Positions 19,281 through 29,486 of a DNA stretch of 62,878 bases are shown here, one piece after another. The DNA comes from Armatimonadota bacterium (lineage in GTDB: Bacteria > Armatimonadota > Chthonomonadetes > Chthonomonadales > CAJBBX01). Each line of letters begins with the position of its first letter. The first letter of the stretch is position 1. The stretch lies in NCBI GenBank assembly GCA_026392115.1, contig JAPLCQ010000039.1:1-62878 (forward strand), in the 5' to 3' direction. The position numbers and the translations under genes are program-made. Under the pieces are notes generated by a model. That model saw only the letters and a program-made list of their open reading frames with translations. It had not been told where the DNA came from and ran no database searches.

Positions 19281-21281
19281 ATGAGAACCCGGAATAGCCA
19301 GGGGACAAGAAGGCAAGCCTTCACGCTCATCGAGGTCCTGGTAGTGATGGCCATCACGGCCATCCTGCTAGGGCTGATCCTTGGGCCGCTTATGCAGGGC
19401 TTCGACCTCACCCAGCGCGCCCAGGTGCAGGTGCAGGCACAGGCCACCGCGCGCTCTGTGATGGAGCATCTCGAGCGCGACCTTGCCAACGCCGTCTATG
19501 TCTTCGATAACTCAAATCGCCCGGTGAACCTCTGGGTTCGCGACGGCGCAGGGGCGCCGATGATGAGCCGGTTGGACTACGCGCTCGTCGACTACGTCCC
19601 GCCAGCCTATGCCAACGACCAGAACCCCGGCTACACCGGCTCGGTCGATCCCACCACGGGGTTGCCGTCGGACCGGAGCACGCTGGCCCTGCCCGTCGCG
19701 CCCGGCCGCATCATCGTTCGTTGCTGGCTGGGCCTGAAGGACAACAGCACCGTCAGCGCGGGGGGCGCCTCGGGCCGGCCCATCAAGCCCTACTTCAACT
19801 TCTTCGATGATCCCAAGGGCGCCAGCTTCGAGCAGCACAACCCGGTGATCCTCTACCAGGCCACGGTGTCGCCGTACACGCCGAGCGGTCAGGTGGACAC
19901 GCGGTTGCTCAACGTCAGCCGGTTCGGCAACCTGTCCGCCGCGCTGGCGGACCCGAACTTCTACTATGATAACGACCAGGCCACCGGAGCGATGCCCGGC
20001 TGGAAGGACTGGAACAAAGACGGTCGCGTGAACTACTCGGAGAACTGGCGCGCCGTGGCTCGGGCGCTGGTGCCCACCGACAAGGCGGACATGGTCATCG
20101 CCACGCGGGATCGGAACAAGAAGCCCGTCTTCGATACCGACCCTGCGACCGGCGTCGTCACCATGCGCCTCAACACGCTGGCGCGCTTCCAGCCGACCTA
20201 CGTAGGCAACGATCCGGGCGCGCCCAGCGCCGTGACCGATGCAGCCAACGAGCAGCCCTACGGCCTGGCGCCGAGCACCAGCGTGGAGTCCTATGGCCAC
20301 TGGGCCTGGCCCTACCGTGTCTATGTCTACCGTAGCGCCCTGAACTCGGCGGTCCTCAGTTACTTCACGTGGTCGGGTTCGGGCAACGTTCGCTACATGC
20401 TGTTCGACACGTCGTCCGGGGCCATCACGAACGGCGGCGGCGCGGGTGAGGATACGGGGTTCAACCCGTTGAATCCGACCAACCTGCCCATGAACCCGGT
20501 GGCGGGACGCTTCCTGATGGTCTCGGTGGATGATCGGCGGGGTACTGTAGGCTTCGCCTTCCCGCACTGGATCACGCAGGGCGGCAGGCAGGAGCCCACC
20601 GTCCTTTCGCCCGGCTCGGTGAATGCGGAGTTCGATTACGCGCGCAGCCAGGCTTCGGGCCAGCTGAGCGCGATCCGGTACGCCAGCCTTCAGGTCGCCT
20701 CCGACGAGAACCCGACGGGCGTCACGCCGGCCCTGAACCCGTCAGACGCGAATCCCGTGCTGTCCCGTATCCCCGACGCGCGTATCGTGCCGGGCTCCGA
20801 GACGGTGACCGGACCGGACCAGCGCCCGGGGCCCAACTACGGTCGACCCATCGCCTACACGCGAGTGGCGCGCCGGCAGGACCCCAAGTCGCTGGGGCTC
20901 AATGAGTACATGATCAACTACGGCGATGTGAGCAACGCCAACCTGGCCATTGCGGACCCGGATGCCCGGATTCAGGCCATGCGCCGTGCTGTGCAGCGTG
21001 TAGGCACGATCATCTTCAACAGCCAGGAAGACGCATCAGGTTCCATCAACTCGCTGCCCACGCAGTATGTCGACAGCGCCGGGGCGATCCGCGACGCCGC
21101 CGATATCACTGTGACGTTCCAGGTGCAGAACAATCGATCATCGGATGTCGTCAAAGCCGACTACCTGACCCGCCAGTTGATGACCTTCGCACTGGGCGTC
21201 AGATTGTATGAGAAGCACTCGGGGCAGCCCCAGCAGGTCTCGCTGACGCAGAAGATTCGCGTCCGCAATCTGCAGCGCTGA
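19281..21281 (+). CDS. PilW-like large minor prepilin
   Basis: Prepilin with AFTLIEVLVVMAITAILLGLILG (Ala at -1) followed by a helix resembling PilW/PulJ (TARSVMEHLERDLANAVY). Total about 666 residues, far above the usual 200-350. The ATG at 19281 is selected because GAGGCGAG lies just upstream and the TTG at 19263 overlaps the preceding stop. The extracellular region has no motif I can name beyond Tyr/Gly/Asn-rich beta-like segments. PilW position in the FimU-PilV-PilW-PilX order supports a minor pilin role. Confidence 0.72.
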   Translation: MRTRNSQGTRRQAFTLIEVLVVMAITAILLGLILGPLMQGFDLTQRAQVQVQAQATARSVMEHLERDLANAVYVFDNSNRPVNLWVRDGAGAPMMSRLDYALVDYVPPAYANDQNPGYTGSVDPTTGLPSDRSTLALPVAPGRIIVRCWLGLKDNSTVSAGGASGRPIKPYFNFFDDPKGASFEQHNPVILYQATVSPYTPSGQVDTRLLNVSRFGNLSAALADPNFYYDNDQATGAMPGWKDWNKDGRVNYSENWRAVARALVPTDKADMVIATRDRNKKPVFDTDPATGVVTMRLNTLARFQPTYVGNDPGAPSAVTDAANEQPYGLAPSTSVESYGHWAWPYRVYVYRSALNSAVLSYFTWSGSGNVRYMLFDTSSGAITNGGGAGEDTGFNPLNPTNLPMNPVAGRFLMVSVDDRRGTVGFAFPHWITQGGRQEPTVLSPGSVNAEFDYARSQASGQLSAIRYASLQVASDENPTGVTPALNPSDANPVLSRIPDARIVPGSETVTGPDQRPGPNYGRPIAYTRVARRQDPKSLGLNEYMINYGDVSNANLAIADPDARIQAMRRAVQRVGTIIFNSQEDASGSINSLPTQYVDSAGAIRDAADITVTFQVQNNRSSDVVKADYLTRQLMTFALGVRLYEKHSGQPQQVSLTQKIRVRNLQR

Positions 21282-21326
21282 TGGCTGGGCTGATCACCGC
21301 CTTTGCATAATGGGAGCCGGACAGGC

Positions 21327-24281
21327 ATGAAATCCACCTCAGGAGTGCGTATCGCGCAGCGCCGGCGCAGCCGGAGCGGCCAGTCGCTGATCGTGGCCGT
21401 GATCGCGCTGTTCGTGCTGCTGTTTCTGGGCGGCGTGTTTGTCGGGATGATCTCCAGCAACCTGCTCAACACGGGTAGGGCGCGGGACACCGTCTCGGCC
21501 TACGCGTTGGCCGAGGCCGGCGCCCGCTACGCCTCGGAGTTCCTTGAGAACAGCCCCGAGGGTGCGGACTGGCGCCCGGCGCCCACGCCGCTGCTCGACA
21601 GCCGCGATCCCGACCGGCGCTGGCTGGAGACGGGCGAATACACCCGCCTGATGCTGGATAAGGGCCGAGCCCTTATCCGCGTCAGTATGAAGCCCAACCC
21701 GGCCGATCCCAACGGCAAGTACATCGACATCGAGTCCGTGGGCCGATCCGGGGTCCTTGATCCCACCGACCCGACGACCTACGTCAGCTCGCCGGCGCCG
21801 CGCCTGAACCGCACCATTCGAGCGAAGAAGGCCATCGGCATCACGGACTACCTGCTGTACGTGACGAACCGGGACCGCGAGAGCAAGTTCGAGGCGACCC
21901 TGGGCGTTCCACCCATCGGCGTGCCGCTCTGGATGCAGCTTGGCGGCTTGCCGGTGCGCAGCCTGGGTGGAAGCCCGAGCTTCCCGACGCCCGGCGCCCC
22001 GATCCGCGTGAACGGCGACTTGCGGCTCCTGCCCAACGTGACGCTGGCGGTGAACCCGGCCAACAACGAATCGATCCTGGTGGCCGGCAAGGTGAAGGTG
22101 GCGTCCGAGGTTCCGGGCGACCCGGCGCAGCAGGCTCCGCGGTTCCGAAACCTGGCCGCTGCGGCGGGCGTTGTGGACCCGTCGGGCCTGCCGGCGATCA
22201 TCCCGAGCGAGAGCAGCCAGTACAGCACCTTCGGTGGCCTCCTTCGCGACGATAACGCGGCTCCCGACAACAGCGATAATTCACGCGGCTATACCCGGAG
22301 CATCTCCGCGCTGCCTCCGCCCAGCCTGGAGGCGGTTGACCAGTCCACCGGTGTGAACCGATACCGCCTCTCTACGCGGGATTCGGGCCTCTGGATTCGC
22401 CGCAAGCGCGACAACCGGTACGTCAATACTGGTCGCTACGGCCTGGGCGCGGGCCTGTACGTGGACAACACTTCCAGCATCGAGAACCAGACCCAGGCCA
22501 TCGACGGCGGCCAGTCTCTCCGGTCGCTCTGGCTGAAGCCTGGCAGCAACTACTGGACCGGTCCCTACTATATCCCGCCCGGCGCATACATTGAACTCGG
22601 CTACCAGGTCGTGCAGGAGCAGGCCGCAGACGGGACGCCGCTGGCGGGCAAGTACGTCAGCCAGCCCGGTTTCCGCGTCGTGCGTGACGCGGCCGACCGA
22701 CTGTGGCGCGATCCCAACGGCGTGGTAAGCACTCGCGAGCAGGCGTTCACCTACTTCATCTACAAGCCGGTCGGCCAGAAGCCCGTGGTGAAGCTGGACA
22801 ACGCATTCTTCCGTGCGTTCCTGCGCACCGACCAGGGAATGACCGACGCCGAGATCGACCGCTTCCTGCCGGCCTTCAACGGCGTGGTGTATGCCGAAGG
22901 CAACGTGCGGGTCCGCGGCTTGCTGCCGAACCTGGCCAACCTGCCGGTTCGTGTGCAGAACGGCGATATCGACAACCTGACCGTGGCCGAGATCCGCGCC
23001 AGGGTGAACGCCCCGGCGCTGACCATCGTCTCCGGCGCCTGCATCTACATTGAGGGAAGCATCGTGCGCGAGCGTGGCGGGACCGAATCCGGCTCGGCGG
23101 GCTCCATGCTGGCGCTGCTCGCGAAGGACTATGTGGTGGTCAACACCACGATGTTCGTAGCCGCGAACAAGGGGACGATGCCCTTCGTCGCCAGCAACGA
23201 CGACGAGGCGGCTCCGTTCCATACGAACATCACCGTGGAGGAGGCCGGCCAGGCGCCGCCCTTCTCGCTGAGCTTCCAGTTCGGCGACGATCCCACGTCC
23301 TACACCTCGGATGGTGGCTACAACGGTCTGCAGTTGCTCACGCGGCATGGCGCGCCGGTCGGCGTCACCTATATGAACCTGCTGATCAATGAGGCGTTCC
23401 CGATGCCGGGACAATCGCCCATGTACGAGTTCAATCTGGTGACCAACGCGCCGTATGTCTACCCGATGACGAACGGCAGCCTTCAGGGCGCCGACCTCTT
23501 CGAGCAGCGGGCCTTCTCGCTGGCCGGAGGCGGCTCCTACCGGCTGATCACGACGCCGGGCGCCGTGAACACCCTTCGACCCAGCGTCGATTCGAACTAC
23601 ACGGCGGGGCAGGGGACGCAGGACTACCTCTTCAGCCGAATGGCCGTGGCGCCGCTGGACGTTCGGATCGAGGCCGTCCTGTACGCGCAGAACGGGTCCT
23701 TCTTCATCATTCCGGGCTATCCGCTGAACACGAACCCGGCGGACACCGCCCTGGCGGCGCGGCGCAACGCCGAGGCAAACGGCGGCGCGGTGGGCTCGAT
23801 GCTGCGGCCGGCGGGCACGGCGGACGTGTTCCCGTTCTACGCGCAGCCGACGGATGTCCGTATCACCGTGGTGGGCGCCGTATCGGAGAACCGGACGGCA
23901 TCGGTGGCCGACCAGGCCGCATGGATGCAGCTCTGGGGCTACATCCCGGCGGTCAACGGCTCCACGGATGCGGAGGGGCAGACCGCGGCGACGCCGCCTC
24001 GGGAGCACCTGTTCGTCACGGAGACCGGCATGTCGGTCGATTACCGCGCCAACGTCGAACGGAGCGCGAAGATAACGCGCGGGCTCAGGTTCCTGTATGA
24101 TCCCGCGCTGATGGCCCCCTATGTCGGCTACAGCCCCGGCGGCGGATCATTCAACAGGGCGCCCGGCGGCTGGGTGAACTATACCGGCGGCGCCTTCAGG
24201 CAGGATGAGCACGGGCGCACGCTGCCTCCGCTACCCAGATTGCCGGTCTGTCCGGGGTTCGTCTTCTTTGGTGAGGCGTAG
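21327..24281 (+). CDS. PilX-like pilus assembly protein, very large
   Basis: N-terminus resembles PilX: basic segment (RRRSRSGQSL), a single hydrophobic helix (IVAVIALFVLLFLGGVFVGM) and the amphipathic YALAEAGARYASEF that follows in PilX_N proteins. The remaining 900 residues form a large exported domain with no motif I recognise; PilX is normally under 200 residues. The ATG at 21327 is preferred; a TTG at 21303 would add eight residues. Fourth in the minor-pilin order. It may extend the tip complex or anchor the two larger downstream proteins. Confidence 0.7.
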   Translation: MKSTSGVRIAQRRRSRSGQSLIVAVIALFVLLFLGGVFVGMISSNLLNTGRARDTVSAYALAEAGARYASEFLENSPEGADWRPAPTPLLDSRDPDRRWLETGEYTRLMLDKGRALIRVSMKPNPADPNGKYIDIESVGRSGVLDPTDPTTYVSSPAPRLNRTIRAKKAIGITDYLLYVTNRDRESKFEATLGVPPIGVPLWMQLGGLPVRSLGGSPSFPTPGAPIRVNGDLRLLPNVTLAVNPANNESILVAGKVKVASEVPGDPAQQAPRFRNLAAAAGVVDPSGLPAIIPSESSQYSTFGGLLRDDNAAPDNSDNSRGYTRSISALPPPSLEAVDQSTGVNRYRLSTRDSGLWIRRKRDNRYVNTGRYGLGAGLYVDNTSSIENQTQAIDGGQSLRSLWLKPGSNYWTGPYYIPPGAYIELGYQVVQEQAADGTPLAGKYVSQPGFRVVRDAADRLWRDPNGVVSTREQAFTYFIYKPVGQKPVVKLDNAFFRAFLRTDQGMTDAEIDRFLPAFNGVVYAEGNVRVRGLLPNLANLPVRVQNGDIDNLTVAEIRARVNAPALTIVSGACIYIEGSIVRERGGTESGSAGSMLALLAKDYVVVNTTMFVAANKGTMPFVASNDDEAAPFHTNITVEEAGQAPPFSLSFQFGDDPTSYTSDGGYNGLQLLTRHGAPVGVTYMNLLINEAFPMPGQSPMYEFNLVTNAPYVYPMTNGSLQGADLFEQRAFSLAGGGSYRLITTPGAVNTLRPSVDSNYTAGQGTQDYLFSRMAVAPLDVRIEAVLYAQNGSFFIIPGYPLNTNPADTALAARRNAEANGGAVGSMLRPAGTADVFPFYAQPTDVRITVVGAVSENRTASVADQAAWMQLWGYIPAVNGSTDAEGQTAATPPREHLFVTETGMSVDYRANVERSAKITRGLRFLYDPALMAPYVGYSPGGGSFNRAPGGWVNYTGGAFRQDEHGRTLPPLPRLPVCPGFVFFGEA

Positions 24282-24329
24282 GGGCCAAGTGGCATCCATG
24301 CAGGCTTTGAACGGTCAGGTGATCCGACC

Positions 24330-27300
24330 ATGAGAATACCAAGATGGCTTCTGGGCGTGGGACTGGCCGCGTCGGCGCTGATGTCGTTTCAGGCGCCGGC
24401 CGCGGCGGACGCGGTCACGTATGCCTCCACGCGCCAGATCGTGCGCGCGGGCATCATCGCCTCCAGTGCGCTCAACATCGGATCCACGGGAAGTGAGAAC
24501 CCGGACCCGCATGTCTTCTACGTGCTCGAGAGCCGCGCCGACCTGAAGCCCAGCGGCCTCGAGTTCGTGAACCCCCTGGCTCCGGCCGCCATCACGGGCG
24601 ACATCTATGCCCGATGGAAGCGCCGAGATCGGACCGGGAGCGATCCCGCGTTCGTGGCTGGCTCCGCGCTGGCCGACGTTTTCCGCGTGGGCGCGCGGGT
24701 CACGAAGGACATGGGCGCCTACTGGGAAGTCAACGTGGATACGGTGGCGTCCCAAGACCTGCAGCAGTTCGATGTGCTCTTCCTCCACTCGCACAAGGCC
24801 AACATCGCCTTCCCTGCCGAGATTCGCGAGAAGCTCCGGCGCTACGTCGACAGCGGCGGCACGCTCTGGATCGAGCAGTGCGGGAACATGACCTTTGCCA
24901 ACGGCTCGCCGTTCATGCTGGACGTGCAGTTCAACGCTGCCGCGTCCGGCGGCGGCCCCGGCACCCCGGGCGGCGTCATCGCGGCGCCCAATCACCCGTT
25001 GCTGAACCAGCCCTATGCGCTCTCGGCGAACGAGGTGCAGTCGCTGGGCGACAAGAATATCCGGTTCTGGTACCTCTACTATCCGTTCGACGCGAACCTG
25101 AATCCGAGCGCCGCACCGGGCGTCGACGACCTGAACCCGCCGGCGTCGCATACGCTGGTGCCGGTGGTCTGGAACAGCCGCGGCTATGCTCCGATCGACG
25201 ACGTGCGCCCGAACCCCGGCTGGCGGCCCTACGTGTTGGCGGGTCAGGTCGGCGCGGGCCGCGTCGTCTATACCGCCCAGGACACGGGCTGCGCCATCAA
25301 CGACTATGTCGGCGGTGTGAACGTGGGCTTCGGCGGCAACAGCGGGGCGATCAGCGGCGGCGCCGTGCTCGGGTCCAAGGCGTCGGACGTGAAGTTCGCG
25401 TACAACCTGAGCGTATGGGCGACCTCTCACCGCACGGTCGGTTCCGATGTGCGACGCGTTGGTAGTTCGCCCGCCCGCACGGCCGCCGTACTGGAGGAGA
25501 AGTGGACCTCTCCGGCGAGCGGTGCGCTGGACCGTCAGGTGGGCGGCGCCGTCTTCTTCAAGGGCTGCGTCTACGCAGTGGGCGGCGACCTGGTGCTTCG
25601 ATGCTTTGCAGCCAAGCCCGGGGCGGATATCGACGGAGACGGCAATCCGGATCAGGGCATCCCGGACTTCATCGCCGGCGCCCCGTACGATCTCATCTGG
25701 CAGGTCGACCTGAACCGCTACGGTTCGGGCAACGTGAAGGGCGCGTCGGCTCCCACCGTCATCGAGTTCTACGATCCCTCTTTCACCGGCGCCAGCAACG
25801 GCTTGGTGAACCAGCAGCTGCGCGAGCTCGTCGTCGTGACGCTTTCGGACGGCGCCGTGGTCGCCTGCCGTGCGTTGCCGCGTGCGGCTGATGCGTCGGG
25901 TCGCCTTGTCCTGGCCGGTGTGCAGAACGGCGAGAACGTGGACTGGGTGGTGCCGGCGTCGCAGACCGGCGCGGTGGACTTCGGCGCGCCGACGGTGGAC
26001 CTTGCCGCCGCCGAGCGGTTCTATTGGCCCATCCCGGCTCCCGCCTGGTCCGAGGGCGCGCTCTTTGTGGCGCTGAACACGAACAAGGGCGGGGTGGTGG
26101 CGGCGATTGATCCGCGGCGGGGCTCCAGCCTCTTCCGCGTCCGGAAGCCGGTGGGGGTGGGCGAGGCGATGGTGCCAGACCAGGCGGCCTTCCCGCTGAC
26201 GTCCATCTGTGGTTCTCCGGCCGTCGGCTACGTGCGCGACAGCGCGACCGGCGCAGTCGACAAGGTGATCTACGTCTCCACATCGCCGGGAGGCGGCCGC
26301 GCGGCACAGGTTCTCGGTATCCCGTTCATGACGCGCGGCGAGCCGCTCACCGTCGTCTCCTCGGCGACCAGCGTCTTCAGGTCGCGTGCCCGTGTGCCCT
26401 GGTTTGTCCCCAACACCGCCGGCGCGGACGGCGACAACCTGATGCTTCGGCCCCGTGTCTACTGCACCTACCGGGATGCGGCGACCACGGCCTACGGTTC
26501 AAAGGAGCTGACCTACACCTCGGCGGCTTCTCCGGGCGCCAACGAGTTCACTGCCAAGTTCGACATGGGCGAGGCCCGCGTCATCATCGGTTCCAGCGTC
26601 AGCGTGCCCTTCGAGCGGGCGGACGGCAGCACGGGCTCCGTTGGCGTTTCGCAGCCTTATGACGAGCGGTTCACCTTCTGCGCCGACTATGTCTACAACT
26701 GGTCGCCGCTGGTGTCCGACCCGCCGGTGAAGGTCAATGCACGGTCGGCGTTCATCGCGCCGGACCCCACGAGCACCAACTTCACGTTCAGCCAGGGCGT
26801 GACGTTGACGCCCGACGACCTCATCCTATTCCAGTCCTATACGCAGGCTGGCATGCCCGGTCGGTCGACGCTGTTCGCCGCCAACGAGCAGGGCTCGGCG
26901 CAGTCCAAGCTGAAGTGGACCTACGTGTTGAACCAGCCGTTCCAGATGCGGGTCAACGGTGAGTTGATGACCATCGCGCCCCGGTTCGCCAATCCCTCAG
27001 GCCATCCGATGGACAATGCGGTCTTTGTCGGCCAGCCGGCGTACAACGACGATACCGTCTACGCCGTGGCCCGCGTTGGGTCCGGGCAGTTCCGAACATC
27101 GGTCCTGTGCGCGTTCAGGGCGAAGCCGGACTTCGTCCTGCATCTGGGCAGGCCCATCGACCAGGGCGTTCGCATCCGCGTTCGGCAACCAAACCCGTAC
27201 ACGACCACGGCCGATCCCGACGCCTTCATCGAGATGGCCTCGACCCAGTACACGGTGGATTACACGGCGCAGACCATCCGCATCTCGGCCATGGCGCCGC

Positions 27301-29345
27301 CGGGGGCGGTCTCGACGAACTACGTGTCCGCATCCCTGCCGTTTGTCGTGCAGATCGGTACGGCCGCGGAGCAGGTGATCTGGGGTTCCCGCGTGGATGC
27401 CGACGGCGCCCGGCGCGGCGGGTCGGACGGAGTCGACAACCTGCTCTGGTACACCTTCCTGCCTGGGATCGCCAGCACGTCGCCGATGGTTCAGGGCGAC
27501 GTCGTCTGGATCGGTCTGACCGACGGGCGATTGGTGAGCTACGACGCCGACCCGGCCACGACGAACCCGGCCTTCCAGGCCAACGGCGACCGCGTCGACG
27601 TCACGCCACGCTGGGTGGTCACCACAGGCGCCGCCGGATTGGCGAACCCGCCCGCCATGGTTGACAACGTTATGGCCGTGGCCACCGCAGGCGGCCTTGT
27701 GGCCTATGAAGACAACATCACCGTTGTGGCGGACAGCCAGCGCATCCTCGAGGTGAACGCCGCGGGCGATGCGGTCTGGTCCTGCGACGGCACCCGGGCC
27801 TACAGCGTGGCGGGCGGCAGCCTGACGGACTATACCGATCCGCTCAATCCGATCGTCGGATCAGGCGTCCCCGCGGCGCAGATGGTGCCGTTCGCGAAGC
27901 CGGCCGTCGTCCGGCGTATGGGTTCGAATGGCTTCCTGGTGGTGGACACCGGCAACAACCGCGTCGTGCATATGGACCGAGGCGGCTCCGTGATCTGGGA
28001 AGTCAACCGGCTCTTCGACGACTACCGCGGCCTGCTGCGGCCCGGCGATCCGCTGACGCTGAACCAGCCCACGGACTGCTCGTACTGGACCGAGTTTGAG
28101 AGCAACCTGAGGATCTCGGGCGGCGGCTTCTCTTACGCGGGCGCCGGCTACATCACGCACTACCTGATCGCCGACACCGGCAACTTCAGGGTGATCGAGC
28201 TGATCGACGTCCACAGGCTGGACGGCACGGTGGTGATGCTCCGCCGGGTGAACTTCGTCAGCAGCACTCTGGCCAGCCAGGGCAAGCGTTACAAGTACCG
28301 GTCGGTCCAGCGCGTGGTCCTGCGGAACTCGGACCTGCCGGCGGATCCGCCGAGCTGGCGCCAGAACCCGTACGACCCGAACCTGGCCCCGCTGCCCATG
28401 CGCTACCTGACGCTGGCCGCGGTGCAGAACGCGCGGATGGTGGACCCGTCCACTCCGCAGTTCGCCACTCAGGGTCTCGTGGACACGTCGGAGTCCGGCG
28501 GCGGCTCGCTGGCCGTGCTGAAGGAGTCCGGCGATCCGCTGGCCGTCATCAGCAACCTGCGCATTCCGAATGGTTCGGGCGGGGTGGTCGTGCAGCCCAT
28601 CTCGGGTCCGGTGTACATCTCCATGTTCACAGAGGCGGCGGCGGGCGGCATGGCGGTCCGGTTCCTCATCGTGGACGCCAACGGCTGCTACCAGGCCCGA
28701 CTGAGCTTCGTGCAGCACGCCGGCGCGCCAGCCTACACGGAGCCGGTAATGGACGTGGAGTGGATGCTGACGGCGGACGACTACCACCGGATGACCGGCA
28801 AGCAGCTGCAGGCGACCAGTCTGGTGCGCCTGACGGCCTCGGCAAACAACCCGCAGTTCCCGTCCCTCCGGCAGTTCCTTATCTCCAATCGCTTCAGCGG
28901 CTCCGACGATCCGAGCGTCTTCAACGGGGGCACGTCGTTCTACAACTCGAACGTGGCGAACCCGGCGGCCGGCAACATCACCGGGCCTTCGGACTTCCAC
29001 GGCGAGGTATTCGTTGTGAACCCCTCGACGTTCTCCTTCGGGGGAACGCACGGGTACGTCCCGGACTACAGCGTGATTGCCGGGTCCTTCCTGTGGCCGA
29101 ACGACGGCCAGCCGTACATGGTCCAGGGCTCTGCGGTGAACATGCCGCGCGCCAGCATCGTCCGCCGCATCCCGGTGGAATCGGTGCCTCGGCCGCCGGA
29201 CAGCGTGATCCGCAATGCGGACGGCAGCGTACTCAACATCGGCTCGGCCGCCGTGGGAACACTCATCCGCAGCGTCGGGTCGAACGATAGGGGATCGAAC
29301 ACGGCGATTCTGGAACAGCCGGGTTTCGCCGACCGACCCAACTAG
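24330..29345 (+). CDS. Giant exported PilY1-like protein with DUF4159-like and propeller segments
   Basis: A 1671-residue exported protein with a cleavable signal peptide (cleavage near PAAADA). The N-terminal part contains a GATase-like segment resembling DUF4159 (FLHSHKAN, then LRRYVDSGGTLWIEQCGN). The middle and C-terminal parts hold beta-propeller-like repeats (VVWIGLTDGRLVSYD) and NHL-like strands (GFLVVDTGNNRVVHMDRGG and YLIADTGNFRVIELID). It occupies the PilY1 position behind PilX-like, and PilY1 is also a large propeller protein at the pilus tip. Assignment rests on position and propeller content. An alternative is a surface sugar- or matrix-binding protein unrelated to pili. Confidence 0.65.
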   Translation: MRIPRWLLGVGLAASALMSFQAPAAADAVTYASTRQIVRAGIIASSALNIGSTGSENPDPHVFYVLESRADLKPSGLEFVNPLAPAAITGDIYARWKRRDRTGSDPAFVAGSALADVFRVGARVTKDMGAYWEVNVDTVASQDLQQFDVLFLHSHKANIAFPAEIREKLRRYVDSGGTLWIEQCGNMTFANGSPFMLDVQFNAAASGGGPGTPGGVIAAPNHPLLNQPYALSANEVQSLGDKNIRFWYLYYPFDANLNPSAAPGVDDLNPPASHTLVPVVWNSRGYAPIDDVRPNPGWRPYVLAGQVGAGRVVYTAQDTGCAINDYVGGVNVGFGGNSGAISGGAVLGSKASDVKFAYNLSVWATSHRTVGSDVRRVGSSPARTAAVLEEKWTSPASGALDRQVGGAVFFKGCVYAVGGDLVLRCFAAKPGADIDGDGNPDQGIPDFIAGAPYDLIWQVDLNRYGSGNVKGASAPTVIEFYDPSFTGASNGLVNQQLRELVVVTLSDGAVVACRALPRAADASGRLVLAGVQNGENVDWVVPASQTGAVDFGAPTVDLAAAERFYWPIPAPAWSEGALFVALNTNKGGVVAAIDPRRGSSLFRVRKPVGVGEAMVPDQAAFPLTSICGSPAVGYVRDSATGAVDKVIYVSTSPGGGRAAQVLGIPFMTRGEPLTVVSSATSVFRSRARVPWFVPNTAGADGDNLMLRPRVYCTYRDAATTAYGSKELTYTSAASPGANEFTAKFDMGEARVIIGSSVSVPFERADGSTGSVGVSQPYDERFTFCADYVYNWSPLVSDPPVKVNARSAFIAPDPTSTNFTFSQGVTLTPDDLILFQSYTQAGMPGRSTLFAANEQGSAQSKLKWTYVLNQPFQMRVNGELMTIAPRFANPSGHPMDNAVFVGQPAYNDDTVYAVARVGSGQFRTSVLCAFRAKPDFVLHLGRPIDQGVRIRVRQPNPYTTTADPDAFIEMASTQYTVDYTAQTIRISAMAPPGAVSTNYVSASLPFVVQIGTAAEQVIWGSRVDADGARRGGSDGVDNLLWYTFLPGIASTSPMVQGDVVWIGLTDGRLVSYDADPATTNPAFQANGDRVDVTPRWVVTTGAAGLANPPAMVDNVMAVATAGGLVAYEDNITVVADSQRILEVNAAGDAVWSCDGTRAYSVAGGSLTDYTDPLNPIVGSGVPAAQMVPFAKPAVVRRMGSNGFLVVDTGNNRVVHMDRGGSVIWEVNRLFDDYRGLLRPGDPLTLNQPTDCSYWTEFESNLRISGGGFSYAGAGYITHYLIADTGNFRVIELIDVHRLDGTVVMLRRVNFVSSTLASQGKRYKYRSVQRVVLRNSDLPADPPSWRQNPYDPNLAPLPMRYLTLAAVQNARMVDPSTPQFATQGLVDTSESGGGSLAVLKESGDPLAVISNLRIPNGSGGVVVQPISGPVYISMFTEAAAGGMAVRFLIVDANGCYQARLSFVQHAGAPAYTEPVMDVEWMLTADDYHRMTGKQLQATSLVRLTASANNPQFPSLRQFLISNRFSGSDDPSVFNGGTSFYNSNVANPAAGNITGPSDFHGEVFVVNPSTFSFGGTHGYVPDYSVIAGSFLWPNDGQPYMVQGSAVNMPRASIVRRIPVESVPRPPDSVIRNADGSVLNIGSAAVGTLIRSVGSNDRGSNTAILEQPGFADRPN

Positions 29346-29486
29346 CCCGGCTCAGTCGGACAATCGGGGCGGGGTAGGGTCCGGAACGCAGTACGTCGCT
29401 CCGGGCCTTGCCGCAAGGCGCCCTCCCGGGCCATCAAATGTGTTAGGTGGGGCCACAATGGCCGTACGGATAGGGTGGATCGTTCC
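29346..29486 (+). other. Intergenic leader before the largest pilus-cluster gene
   Basis: A 141-base gap. It contains a small hairpin (GCCTTG and CAAGGC around 29405-29420, CCG loop) and a GGATAGGGTGGA purine-rich stretch that probably serves as ribosome site. I see no convincing promoter or terminator. Confidence 0.4.

Noticed and set aside
22281-24008. Long minus-strand open frame of about 575 codons
   Set aside because: Antisense to the PilX-like gene, His/Arg-rich composition typical of shadow frames, no ribosome site or domain.
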